Assembly: GCA_023248875.1 (NCBI GenBank)
Contig: JAHFDT010000006.1
Location: 1 to 49,125 of the forward strand
Reading direction: 5' to 3'
From: Myxococcales bacterium
GTDB taxonomy: Bacteria; Myxococcota_A; Polyangia; Palsa-1104; SHYY01
DNA: 49,125 nt
Shown: one piece after another, positions 25,310 through 35,200 of the stretch
Layout of the letters: each line of letters opens with the position of its first letter
Numbering within the stretch: the stretch's first letter is position 1
The notes under the pieces: model-generated
Told to the model about the DNA's origin: nothing
What the model saw: only the letters and a program-made list of their open reading frames with translations
The model's database searches: none
Translations under genes and position numbers: made by a program

Positions 25310-25702
25310 CTACGGCGCTTCGGCTTCGTGCACCTTCCGCTCGAGCTGGCGCAGATCCTGGATCTGCTGCTCCAGCTTGTGCACGGCTCGTTCCGCCAGC
25401 TCGAGGAAGCGTTCTCGCGGGCCGCGCTGACGCACCAGCCAAAGGACATTCAATAGGATGTTGAGGGGGCTTTTGAGCTCATGGCCGAAGAAAGAGAGCC
25501 ATCGTTCGCGACGCTGATCGAAGACTCGAAGGTAGGCCTCGATCGCCCGCGCCACCGCGTGGCTCTCCCTCTCTTCGGCAATCCCGACCGACCGCCCCAG
25601 TGCTAGCACGCGCCGCACCAGCTCACCGATCCCCTCGCTAGCCACCGCAGCACGCTGGCCCATCTCGGCGGCGAGCTCCCAGAGCTCACTGACGTCGTTC
25701 AC
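25310..25702 (-). CDS. Stand-alone histidine-kinase DHp domain protein
   Basis: A 130-aa protein that is almost only a dimerisation and histidine phosphotransfer (HisKA) domain. The H-box is SFFGHELKSPLNILLNVLWL with phospho-acceptor His74, preceded by a coiled coil (about 40-70) and followed by a second helix (RFLELAERAVHKLEQQIQDL). The ATP-binding HATPase domain is absent: the protein stops about 55 residues after the H-box, and the downstream frame is the NtrC-type gene. The start is a GTG that overlaps the heparinase stop (GTGA). It may be a shared phosphotransfer or phosphatase adaptor for the neighbouring regulator. Confidence 0.78.
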   Translation of the reverse strand: MNDVSELWELAAEMGQRAAVASEGIGELVRRVLALGRSVGIAEERESHAVARAIEAYLRVFDQRRERWLSFFGHELKSPLNILLNVLWLVRQRGPRERFLELAERAVHKLEQQIQDLRQLERKVHEAEAP

Positions 25703-27732
25703 CTCTCTACTCTACGCAGATGGAGGGGTAAGAGTAGCAGCGCAATCTCGATCAGCGTTGGAAGCTGTACCCGAATGAGAGCGATCTTCGCCGGGCGACG
25801 CTCGCCGTAGTGCGGCGAACACCAGCCCTCCTCGATCAGCGGACGTGGCGTCACTCCCAGGGGGGCAAAGATCGCCCAGGGATGCCCCTGGTGTTTGATG
25901 AGGAGCGCACCGGTCTCATCGAGTATTCCAGCCCACGGTGCACGCCAAGCGCGCAGCCAGGCGGCGATCGCCCGATCCGCTGCTTGCAGGGGTCGCACCC
26001 GCTCTTCGCCGAACTGGTAACGCGCTTCCGCATGGCTTCCTCGCCCAGTGATCCGATCGGTCAAGAGCACTGCCCGCCGTTTCGGATCGTAGGCCAAGCG
26101 CCGAACGTGGTGGGCAGCGCTGCGACGCTCCGCGACCACCCAGCGCAGCCGATCGCGCTCACCGGCCGAGGCCCGATGGATCCGTCCCTGCTCGGGGAGC
26201 GCGAACGGGCGCGCCTCGAACAGCGGTGCCTGCTCCTGGCCATCGATCACCACCGTCGAGTGAGCTGCGGTAGCACGAAAGCGGTCGCGCCACAGCGGAT
26301 CGCCGAGGTAACAGTAGGTGCCGGGATCGATCAGCAGGGGTGCACCCCCGAGCGTGACGATCGCTTCCAGCTGATCATTGTGCGTGTGGCCCCCTACGCC
26401 CCGCTGCCCATGCCCCCCCGCGCGCAAGAGCGCATAATCGCCCTCCGCGCCGCGAAGGACATGGAGACCTCCTGACGGAAAGCTGGTGATCGATCGCAGG
26501 GGGCACTCCCCAAGCCTTCGCCAGCGTCGATACCCCGCCGCGCCGGTCAGCCAAATCGCCTCCGCTGCGAAGTGCTGACCCGGCAGTTTGAGCGTGCGAT
26601 CTCCGAGCAGTGCCGCGCCCAAGGAGAGCAGATAGTGATGATCACGTGGCGCCCGCGCCAAGAGGGGCAGCGCCCGCCCCTCATCGCTGTCCCCGACCCC
26701 GGGGTCCGTGCCATCGGGGCAAAGATATCCGCGCACGAAACCGAACATTCTTCCGAGCAGCGCCTGCCAACGAAATGGGCGACCCAGGGCCCAAGCAATC
26801 CGATCCGCTGCCACCAGCAGCTCCAGCGCAAATCGATGGTATGCGGTCGCCCCTTCGAAGTGAGCACCATCGTCGAGCACCTGCGCCTCGGCGATGGCGG
26901 GGAGCCTCCCGAGCGCCTGATCCCGCCACCGGTTGGATTCAGCTGCCCCATCGAGCGCACTGCCGATCGCCAAGAGACCGAGTAGCTCCCCCAACAGATG
27001 GTTGCCGCTCACCATCCCCCACTGCTCCAAGTGGGTGGCGATGAACCGACCCTGTTCCACCAGCGCTGCACCGATTCGGCACCGGTGACGCCAGTTCCAC
27101 GTCGCCCGTGGGATCTCCCGCACCAGCTCGAGTGCCGCCAGCCAATGGAGGGATCGCAATGCCACCTCGAGTGGCGAGGTCCAGTGGATACCGGTACCGA
27201 GCGGATTGCAGTCCAGAAAACTGTCGATCTCTTGGTCGATGGCGGTAGCGATCGCGAGGCCACGATCGGGATGGAGCTGGGCTGCGGCGCCCAGCTCGAC
27301 CAGATGGCCGGCGCGCGCCAGCTCCCAGGCCCCTCTCGGATCGATCTCACCGGGATAGGGCACCAGCTGGTCGGCTGGGACCTCCCGATCGAAGCTCCGG
27401 CCCGTCACGGGATCGGTCTGCCAATCGAGCATACGCCGATCATGGATCCGCCCGAAGAGCTCGATCTGTCCCGCCAGAAACCGGTCGGCCCGCTGTCGTG
27501 CGCGCGCTACCTCGTCCGGTCCTTCGTGTCCAGCGATCTTTTGCGCCTCGATCGCCGTCACGGCAAAGATCGGGCAGCTGCGGCCGAGCGCGGTGGCAGC
27601 GGTCACCAGCTCCTTCCGCGTGGCAGGAACGACCTTTCGGATACGATCCGCTCGCCACAGCCGCAACGTCGCCGCCCGTACGATGGGTAACGGCCCCGTC
27701 GCCCGCACGAGCGCCCACCAATAGCTCGCCAT
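25699..27732 (-). CDS. Heparinase II/III-like polysaccharide lyase
   Basis: A 677-aa polysaccharide lyase-like enzyme. The (alpha/alpha) toroid domain (about 150-360) includes the family block SGNHLLGELLGLLAIG and DGAHFEGATAYHRFALELL. The C-terminal beta domain begins near residue 385 with GGLHVLRGAEGDYALLRAG and contains GGHTHNDQLEAIVTLGGAPL, the Hep_II_III hallmark with its conserved His and Asn, then LLIDPGTYCYLGD. There is no clear signal peptide, as in many Gram-negative homologues linked to exopolysaccharide loci. The start at 27732 is chosen by domain fit. Two-component genes follow in the same operon, so sensing of a glycan or its product is possible. Confidence 0.88.
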   Translation of the reverse strand: MASYWWALVRATGPLPIVRAATLRLWRADRIRKVVPATRKELVTAATALGRSCPIFAVTAIEAQKIAGHEGPDEVARARQRADRFLAGQIELFGRIHDRRMLDWQTDPVTGRSFDREVPADQLVPYPGEIDPRGAWELARAGHLVELGAAAQLHPDRGLAIATAIDQEIDSFLDCNPLGTGIHWTSPLEVALRSLHWLAALELVREIPRATWNWRHRCRIGAALVEQGRFIATHLEQWGMVSGNHLLGELLGLLAIGSALDGAAESNRWRDQALGRLPAIAEAQVLDDGAHFEGATAYHRFALELLVAADRIAWALGRPFRWQALLGRMFGFVRGYLCPDGTDPGVGDSDEGRALPLLARAPRDHHYLLSLGAALLGDRTLKLPGQHFAAEAIWLTGAAGYRRWRRLGECPLRSITSFPSGGLHVLRGAEGDYALLRAGGHGQRGVGGHTHNDQLEAIVTLGGAPLLIDPGTYCYLGDPLWRDRFRATAAHSTVVIDGQEQAPLFEARPFALPEQGRIHRASAGERDRLRWVVAERRSAAHHVRRLAYDPKRRAVLLTDRITGRGSHAEARYQFGEERVRPLQAADRAIAAWLRAWRAPWAGILDETGALLIKHQGHPWAIFAPLGVTPRPLIEEGWCSPHYGERRPAKIALIRVQLPTLIEIALLLLPLHLRRVER

Positions 27733-27810
27733 CGGTCGCAGTCTCAGCAACCTCCATGCCTGGCTCTGCCGGCTTGCGCTCTTTTGCTGATCGGCCAGAC
27801 TTTCTCCTCG

Positions 27811-28488
27811 ATGCCCATCCGCCCGCTTCTCGCTGTCCTGCTTCTGCCTGGTCTCGCTGCCGCCCGGCATCCCAACCCACCGCCGATCGAGCGGCGGGAG
27901 GTGATCGCTCGCACACTCGACTATGCGGTCACCGTGGAGGACAACGGCATCTACGGCGCTGGAATTCTCATCGACCCTACTGCGGGTCTGGTGATCACCG
28001 TTGAGCACGTGGTCAGCGAGATGCGCTCGCCGAAGGTCATCTTTGCCGATGGTACCAGGGTCGGGGCCAAGGTGGCGCAGATCGAGCATGGCATCGACCT
28101 GGCGCTCCTTGAAATACCGCCGCAGCGGCGCTCTGCCCCTGTGCTCGGCGATGCCACCGCGCTCAAGCCCGGCGACGAGCTGTACGCCGTAGGCTGCCCG
28201 CGCCACCTTGGCTTTACCGTCAGCCGAGGCATCGTCAGTTTCGTGGGACGCCCGATGGACGGTGCACGTTTCGTCCAGAGCGATCTACCGATCAATGATG
28301 GAAACAGCGGTGGACCCGTTGTCAATGAGCAGGGTGAGCTCGTGGCCATCATGTCGTTCGTTCTGCGCCACGCGCAAGGGCTCTCCTTCGCGCTGCCGAT
28401 CAACTACGCGGCGGCCCGTTTTCCCCGTGTGGCGGTTCTCGTCGACGACCGGACCTATCTCGAGCGGTTTCGTCACTGGGAGAAGTAG
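27811..28488 (+). CDS. Trypsin-like serine protease without PDZ domain
   Basis: An exported HtrA-like peptidase of 225 aa. A signal peptide (MPIRPLLAVLLLPGLAAA) is followed by a chymotrypsin fold with the full triad: His66 in VITVEHVV, Asp96 in GIDLALLEI and Ser166 in INDGNSGGPVVN. There is no PDZ domain, which DegP/DegS-type proteases carry, so the substrate choice must come from the body or partners. The start at 27811 gives the best signal peptide. It is 94 bases upstream of the first DUF3857 gene and divergent from the heparinase operon. Confidence 0.88.
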   Translation: MPIRPLLAVLLLPGLAAARHPNPPPIERREVIARTLDYAVTVEDNGIYGAGILIDPTAGLVITVEHVVSEMRSPKVIFADGTRVGAKVAQIEHGIDLALLEIPPQRRSAPVLGDATALKPGDELYAVGCPRHLGFTVSRGIVSFVGRPMDGARFVQSDLPINDGNSGGPVVNEQGELVAIMSFVLRHAQGLSFALPINYAAARFPRVAVLVDDRTYLERFRHWEK

Positions 28489-28582
28489 CCGGCAGATCCT
28501 GCACACGGCCATTCTCTCCCTGTTCCCTCTTTGCCCATGCCCCCTGGCATCGTGCAAAACAATGCTAAACTGCCTGCCGAAA

Positions 28583-31500
28583 ATGCGACGGGTGATGAGT
28601 CTGCTGATGCTGCTGGGGACGGCTTTGCCGACAGCTGCGCAGAATGTGTTTGATCGGGAGTTGTCCGCGAGACGAGCAGAAGCGAAACGGCTGGCTGGCC
28701 AGCCGGAGGCGATCGCGCCGCTCCTCGGGTTACTGGATCTCTACCCGTTGGTCGACGATCGCGCTCCGATTGCGGCACTTCTTGATGAGGTCATGACCGA
28801 CCGCGCGCAGCTCGGTGAGGTACGTGCTCACGCGACCTACCTACGCGCGCAGATCGCCGATCGGCTGGGCGACCGTGAGCGTGCCCGAAAGCTGCGCGAC
28901 TCGCTGGGCATCGTCCGTGATTGGCAGGTGATCGGCCCCTTCGACAACGACGGCAAGAGTGGTCACGAGCGTGCCTATCCGGTCGAGCGCGACCTGGCCG
29001 CACCGTTGGATGGTCACAGCTACAATGGACTTTTGGGGCACACGGTGTCGTGGCGCCCCTATGATGAGAAGCTCGTAGACAGCGGACACGGGCTCATCTC
29101 TCTCGCCGCGGTGCTGCGTCCCGAGAACCATGTGACAGGCTACGCCACGACCCTTGTCCACACCGGCGATGAAGAGCTGGCCATCGGCGTGGGAGCGACC
29201 GGCGCGGTCAAGGTGTGGCTCGATGGGAACCTGTTCATCGACCAGGCCAGCTATCTCGCAGCCGGACGGCACGTTCCATTCGACCAGATCCTCCATCGCG
29301 TGCGTGTCAAGCACGGGCCACATCGACTGACGGTGAAGCTCGGTGCCGCGGATGGTCATTGGACTTTCTTGCTGCGGATCGTCCACGCACCCGCGCGCGG
29401 TGCCGGGCGCGGTGCCAGGCTCGGTGATCGAGAGCTCGCCGTCGCCCTGCGCGAGCGGGCGCAAAAGCGCCAGGGTATCGCCGTACGTGCGTGGGGCCAG
29501 TACCTCTTCCATCTCTCACCACCCAGTGAAGACGACGAAACCGCCCAAGAGCAGCTCGAACGAGCCTTCGAGATCGATCCTTCCAGCCTCGCCGCACGCC
29601 TGGTGGCGCAGGCCACGACCGATCTGAACCGGCGACGGGGCTGGCTGGAGCGAGCCATCGGTCTCGCGGGGAACAGCGAAGAGCGCGCCCGAGCTAGCGC
29701 AGCGCTCGCCGAAACCTATGCCGAGCAGCAGCGCGATCGGCTTGCGGAAGCCAAGTGGCGTGAGGCACTGGCGGCCCAGCCCGATTTTCTTCCGGCCGCG
29801 GTGCAGCTGGCGACGCTGACTTCGAACCACGGCCTGCCTGCGCAGGCGCTCGATCAGATCGAGCGTCTGATTCAAGGACATGACGCGTTGGTGCTCCATC
29901 ACGCGGCCGCAGAGTTGGCCGATCGGCTGGGCCGACCGGAGGTGGCGCAGCGCCACAACCGGTCACTGCACATCGGGGATGCTTTGGATGCGGGGGCCTT
30001 GCGAGCGCTGCTCTGGTGGGCGCGCAGCCAAGGCGACCTCGAGGGCGCGCTCGGCCTTCTCGATGAGCTCGACCGGGTGCGCCCCGATCGGACGGCCACC
30101 GCCCTGGAGCGCGCCGATCTACTGGAGGCGGCAGGGCGCAGTGCCGAAGCCCACCCGAGGCTCGAGCTTGCCCTCGCCATTTGTCCCAACGAGCCACGTC
30201 TGATCGAACGCGACGGCCGCATTCTTCATCGCCTCGGGCGCGATCGCGAAGCGCTCCTGCGGCTGCGCCGAGCCCTGGAGCTGCGGCCCCAAAACCCCGA
30301 ACTGCGCGCCTACCTCGAACGGATCGAGAGCTTTTCCGGTAGCCGGGCGACCAGTGTCGATTTGGCGCGGGCCTACGCCGAATCAGTGCCCGAACTCGTA
30401 CGGCGGGCGGAACCTGTGTCGCAGTCGGCACCCGATCCGGCGCGCGTGCTGCTCGATCGACGTGTCACCCGAGTGCACTCGAATGGCCTGTCGGAGACCT
30501 TCCACCAGCGCGTCGTCCAGATCCTCAACGAGCGGGGCGCTCGCGATCAGGATGGCGTGGCGATCCGTTACACGCCGGACACGCAGTCGGTGGAGGTCCG
30601 CGCCGCGCGTGTCTACAAGAAATCGGGCGAAGTCACGACCGCCGTGACCGAGTCTGAACGCGATCTCTCCGAGCCCTGGTACGGCCTGTACTACGATGTC
30701 AAAGCGAACGAGATTTCATTTTCGCACCTCGAACCGGGCGATGTGATCGATGTCGAGTACACCGTCTCGGACGTGGGGCGACGCAATCTACTCGCCGACT
30801 ATTTTGGCGCGCTCGAGGTGCTGCAAGAGGAGCTACCGCGCGCCCAGAGCGACTACATCCTCATTACACCCCGCAGCCGCAATTTCTACTTCAACCGGCC
30901 CCAACTGCCGTCGATGGAAAGCTCCCAGGAGACGAACGGCGACGAAACCATTTATACCTTCCGCGCACGCCAGGTCCCTAAGATCGCGCCCGAACCGGGC
31001 ATGCCGGGCTTTACCGATGTGGCCGCCTACGTACACGTCTCCACCTATCGCACCTGGGAGGAGGTGGCCGATTGGTACACCCAGCTCGTGCGCGACGCAC
31101 TCGAGCCCGATGATGCGCTAATACGCGCCGCGGCGGAGGCAACGCAAGGTCTCACCGACGAGCGCGCGAAAATTCGCGCACTCTATAATCTCGTGGTGAA
31201 AAAGACCCACTACGTCGGGCTGGAATTCGGCATCCACGGCTACCAGCCCTATCCGGTGACGCAGGTGCTGGCGCGGAAGTTCGGTGACTGCAAGGACAAG
31301 GCCTCCCTGCTGGTGGCGCTGTTGCGACTGGTCCACGTCGAATCGACGCTCGCGCTGGTGCGAACGCGCCACGGGGGCGACCTGGATCCTTATCCCGCTT
31401 CGCTGGCGCCGTTCGACCACGCCATCGTCTATGTTCCCAAGTACCAGCTGTTTCTGGATGGTACTGCCGAGTTTTCCGGATCCGACGAGCTACCCGCCCA

Positions 31501-32236
31501 GGATCAGGATGTTCCCGTACTGCTGGTGGTCGATCCAGCGCACGGCGGCCGAGGCCATTTGACGCGCACGCCCGTGATTGCACAGGACCGCAACCGCGTG
31601 GTGCGTAGCCTCCGGGTGGAGCTGGCACCGACTGGCGCGGCGCGCGTCGACCTCACCATGAGCGTGGCGGGCGAGGCGGCACACGAATGGCGATCTCACT
31701 ATCAGGCGCTCGGAGTACGACGCGAACGGTTCGAAAAGGCGGAGAACGAAAACCACCCCGGTGCCAGCGTCACCTTTGTCGAATTTCCAACCATCGACAA
31801 TCTGGAGCGTCCGGTGGAGGTGCGGTCGCGACTCGAGGTTCCCACTTGGGCGCGCTTCCACCCGAACTCCATCGGGGCACCCGAGCTCGCGATGCCGGCC
31901 CTCGGACGCGAGGGCGAACTCCTGCGCTCCTACGCTCGCCTATCGTCACGGCAGCACGATCTCATGCTGGGCTATCCGTGGCAGCAGGAGGAGCGGGTAG
32001 CGATCGTGCTGCCGAAGGGCTACACGGCCAAACGGCTGCCCGAACCGCGTCGTATCGAGGGGCCATTTGGATCCTTTGCCGTGACCGTCGAGCGGGTAGC
32101 CGGGGAAGTCGCGTTGCGAGGGACGTTGCAGCTCTCCCGCCACCGGATCGGGCGGGCCGAGTATCCCGAGTTTCGACGCTTCTGTCGAGAGGTGGATGCG
32201 GCGGTAGGGCAGGAGCTGGTGATCGAGCGTGAATAG
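28583..32236 (+). CDS. Large exported TPR protein with DUF3857 and active-type transglutaminase
   Basis: A 1217-aa exported protein. The signal peptide is MRRVMSLLMLLGTALPTAA. A PA14-like beta domain (about 113-270; WQVIGPFDNDG, VKVWLDGNLFIDQ) is followed by TPR repeats (about 290-590). Then come DUF3857 (from about 617, VLLDRRVTRVHSNG) and a transglutaminase core with the triad Cys903 (KFGDCKDKAS), His946 (FDHAIVYV) and Asp959 (FLDGTAEF). Such proteins occur in Bacteroidetes and myxobacteria; their role is unknown, though cross-linking or peptidase activity is possible. The next gene is a paralogue that overlaps it by 8 bases. Confidence 0.87.
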   Translation: MRRVMSLLMLLGTALPTAAQNVFDRELSARRAEAKRLAGQPEAIAPLLGLLDLYPLVDDRAPIAALLDEVMTDRAQLGEVRAHATYLRAQIADRLGDRERARKLRDSLGIVRDWQVIGPFDNDGKSGHERAYPVERDLAAPLDGHSYNGLLGHTVSWRPYDEKLVDSGHGLISLAAVLRPENHVTGYATTLVHTGDEELAIGVGATGAVKVWLDGNLFIDQASYLAAGRHVPFDQILHRVRVKHGPHRLTVKLGAADGHWTFLLRIVHAPARGAGRGARLGDRELAVALRERAQKRQGIAVRAWGQYLFHLSPPSEDDETAQEQLERAFEIDPSSLAARLVAQATTDLNRRRGWLERAIGLAGNSEERARASAALAETYAEQQRDRLAEAKWREALAAQPDFLPAAVQLATLTSNHGLPAQALDQIERLIQGHDALVLHHAAAELADRLGRPEVAQRHNRSLHIGDALDAGALRALLWWARSQGDLEGALGLLDELDRVRPDRTATALERADLLEAAGRSAEAHPRLELALAICPNEPRLIERDGRILHRLGRDREALLRLRRALELRPQNPELRAYLERIESFSGSRATSVDLARAYAESVPELVRRAEPVSQSAPDPARVLLDRRVTRVHSNGLSETFHQRVVQILNERGARDQDGVAIRYTPDTQSVEVRAARVYKKSGEVTTAVTESERDLSEPWYGLYYDVKANEISFSHLEPGDVIDVEYTVSDVGRRNLLADYFGALEVLQEELPRAQSDYILITPRSRNFYFNRPQLPSMESSQETNGDETIYTFRARQVPKIAPEPGMPGFTDVAAYVHVSTYRTWEEVADWYTQLVRDALEPDDALIRAAAEATQGLTDERAKIRALYNLVVKKTHYVGLEFGIHGYQPYPVTQVLARKFGDCKDKASLLVALLRLVHVESTLALVRTRHGGDLDPYPASLAPFDHAIVYVPKYQLFLDGTAEFSGSDELPAQDQDVPVLLVVDPAHGGRGHLTRTPVIAQDRNRVVRSLRVELAPTGAARVDLTMSVAGEAAHEWRSHYQALGVRRERFEKAENENHPGASVTFVEFPTIDNLERPVEVRSRLEVPTWARFHPNSIGAPELAMPALGREGELLRSYARLSSRQHDLMLGYPWQQEERVAIVLPKGYTAKRLPEPRRIEGPFGSFAVTVERVAGEVALRGTLQLSRHRIGRAEYPEFRRFCREVDAAVGQELVIERE

Positions 32237-35200
32237 GAAACTCCTGTTCGTGCTATGGGCGGCCGGCTGTGCTCTTCCACCGACCGAGATCCCCAAGGTG
32301 CCGACCCGCGCGGCCGGGTGGCGCGACCGTGGCTGGATCGATTATCTCGACGGCGACGCAACCCGTGCCCGCGCCGATTTCGAACATTCTCTGGCGCTCC
32401 ACTCGGGCGACCCCCGGGTGCTGCTGGGCCTGGCCAATCTGGCCCAGGTCGAGGCTAGGCCGGAAGCGGCGCGCACCGCGTGGCTAGCGATCCTTCAGAA
32501 GGCCGATCGGCGCGATCCTTGGACGCCGGCGATCCAGGAAATTGCGGCGGGGGCGATCGAAATCCTCACCGGGGAGGCGCGTGACGAGCGAACCTTGGCT
32601 GCCCAGCTGGCCGCGCTCGAACTGACTCAGTTTACGCCTGGCACGGTCGATCATTTGCTGGCCGCACGCGCCCGCTCTGCACGGCGGCAGGGGGATGAGG
32701 TCGCCGCGCAGACCCTCGACCGCCGGCGCGGCTGTCCCAACTTTTGGCAGCTGGCAGGCCCCTACGGCCACCTGCCGCACCTCGACCTCGATCGCCCGCT
32801 TCCGCCTGAACCGGCCACGCCTTCGCAGGGCCATCGCGTGGCGGCCCCTGCCTGTCGGCTCGACGTCAACACCGGGCAGATTCGCCCAGGCGTCGCGCAC
32901 GCCCAGGTGCAGCTCAAGGTCGAGCGCACGAGCGATCTGCGGGTCACAGTGGAGAGCGACCAGCCGTGGCATCTCGTGATCGACCGCCGTACGGTGTGGC
33001 GCAACGAGGGCAGCGCATCCTACCCGGCTCGCGAACAGACGGTCGAGATGCGACTGGTTCCCGGCTGGCATCAACTGCTGCTGCGGGTCGCCGCTCCTGC
33101 GACCTCCCTTCCGCTATCGGTGCGGATCGTCTCCCAAAGCGGGGGCGTGACCTTCGATGCAGCTCCTCATCCGCCCTACGGATCACCTCCCACCGAAGCT
33201 CGGGCGATCGATCTGTCGCCGCTGCCTCGTCTCGATGGCCGACTTGCCCTGCTGAATGACTTCGTGGTCGCCTATCGTGCGCTGCGAAGTGGAAATTCCG
33301 ACCTCGGCGCCGAAGCGATTGAGCGCCTGGTCGCGGGCGCACCACGTTTCGTACCGGGCCTGCTGGTGGCGGCCCAACTGGCTTCGGAGGACCCCTCGGT
33401 GCCGGCGCGGTTTGGGACCGATCGCGCGCGAGGGCTCCTCGAAAGAGTGGTCGAAATCGATCCCCATGCGGAGCGGGCGCGCACCAACTTGGCGCTGATG
33501 GAGCTGCAGCAGGACCATGCCAAAGAGGCCCTCGCGCGGCTCGGCGAAGCCGAGGGCTGGCGTGCCCATCTGGCGCGTTATCAGGCCTACCACGCGCTCG
33601 GTTGGCTGGTGGAGGCCGAGCAGGCCCTTTTGGCAGCGCATCGCGCCAACCCCGAGGCCTGCCCGCCGGTCGAAGCGGCGCTGGAATTCGCCCTGGAGCG
33701 CCACGCTACGAGCGAGGGCAAGCGGCTGGCCGCAGAGCTGGTCCGCTGCGATTCTCGTTCTGATCGACAGGCGGCCTTGGCGCTCTCGAATGGGAATGCC
33801 CGGGCCGCGATACAGGAGTACCAGCGGCTCCTGCGGCTCGATCCGGAGCGCGAGGGATGGCGCTCTGGCCTGGAGCGCGCGCTGACGGCGATCGGCGATG
33901 CCCCGGCTGCGCGCCTGCTTCTCGTGCTGCTGATCGAAGACAACCCGCGCCTCGTCACCTATCGCATCCGTCTCGCCGACCTTCTGGCCCGCGACCGCCG
34001 AGACCAAGCGCGCGCCATCCTCGCCGAAGGCATCGCTCTCGCCCCCGAAGCGCTCGAGCTGCACCGTGCCCTACTGGCCCTGGATGGCCAGAGCCCCATC
34101 GATCGCTTCCGGATCGATGGCAAACAGGTCATCGCCGAATTTGCCCAGAGCGGTCGTCGCTACCCGACGCCGGCGGTGATCCTGCTCGATCGGACGGTCT
34201 CGCGGGTTTTTCCGACGGGCGCTCAGCTCACCCTCACGCACAACATCATTCGAGTGCAGACCAAGGAGGGCATCGACCAGTGGGGAGAGGTGACCATTCC
34301 CGAGGGGGCCGAGATCCTTACGCTGCGAACGCTCAAGGCCGATGGCTCGACCAGGGAGCCCGAACCTCCGGATTCAAGCGGCGACAAGCGGTCAATCTCT
34401 GCGCCCGATCTCGAGCCCGGCGATTGCGTCGAGTTCGAATACCTCGATCCGGTGCCCGCACCGGGGGCGTTTCCCGACGGATTTTTGGGGGAGCGCTTCT
34501 ATTTTCAGTCCTACGACGCACCCCTCGACCGCACGGAATTTGTCTTGGCGACACCGCGCGAGATGGGGCTGCAGATCGACCTGCGCGGCCCCGCGCCTGC
34601 AGCCAAGGTCGAGAGTATGGCCGGCCTCCTGGTGCGCACCTGGGCCGACCGGGAAAAGGCCCAACTGGTGGCTGAACCGGCACAGACCCCCTTCGTCGAG
34701 AAGGTCGCCTCGGTACGAGTGGGATCAGGCGTGACTTTCAAGGCCTGGCGCGACTATCTCCGCGAGCTTCAGTGGGGCACGCTTCGCAGCAACCCAGAGC
34801 TGCGTCGACTCGCGCGGCAGCTCGGCACCCCCGAGGCCATCGATCGATGGGTGCGCGCCCACATCCAGCAGAGCGGTTCGCTCGAAGAGCCAGCAACGTC
34901 GATCCTCACTCGGGGCGAAGGCAACCGCATTTCTCTCGAGCGAGCGCTCCTACGAACGCTCGGTATCCCATCGGAAGTGTGGCTGGCGCGAACCAAGCTC
35001 GGAGCTCGCCTGGAGGGGCCGCTGCCGGACCTGGAAAATTATGAGGAGGCGCTGCTCGCGCTTACGCCCACCTCGGTACTGGCTCCCCGTTTTCGCCATG
35101 CGCCGTTCCGATATGCGTCGCCGCTATTGCAGGGACAGTCCGCTCTGGTGTTAGACGACCAGCCGGAGCCGCGCTTCGTCACCGTGACTCCGTCGGCGCC

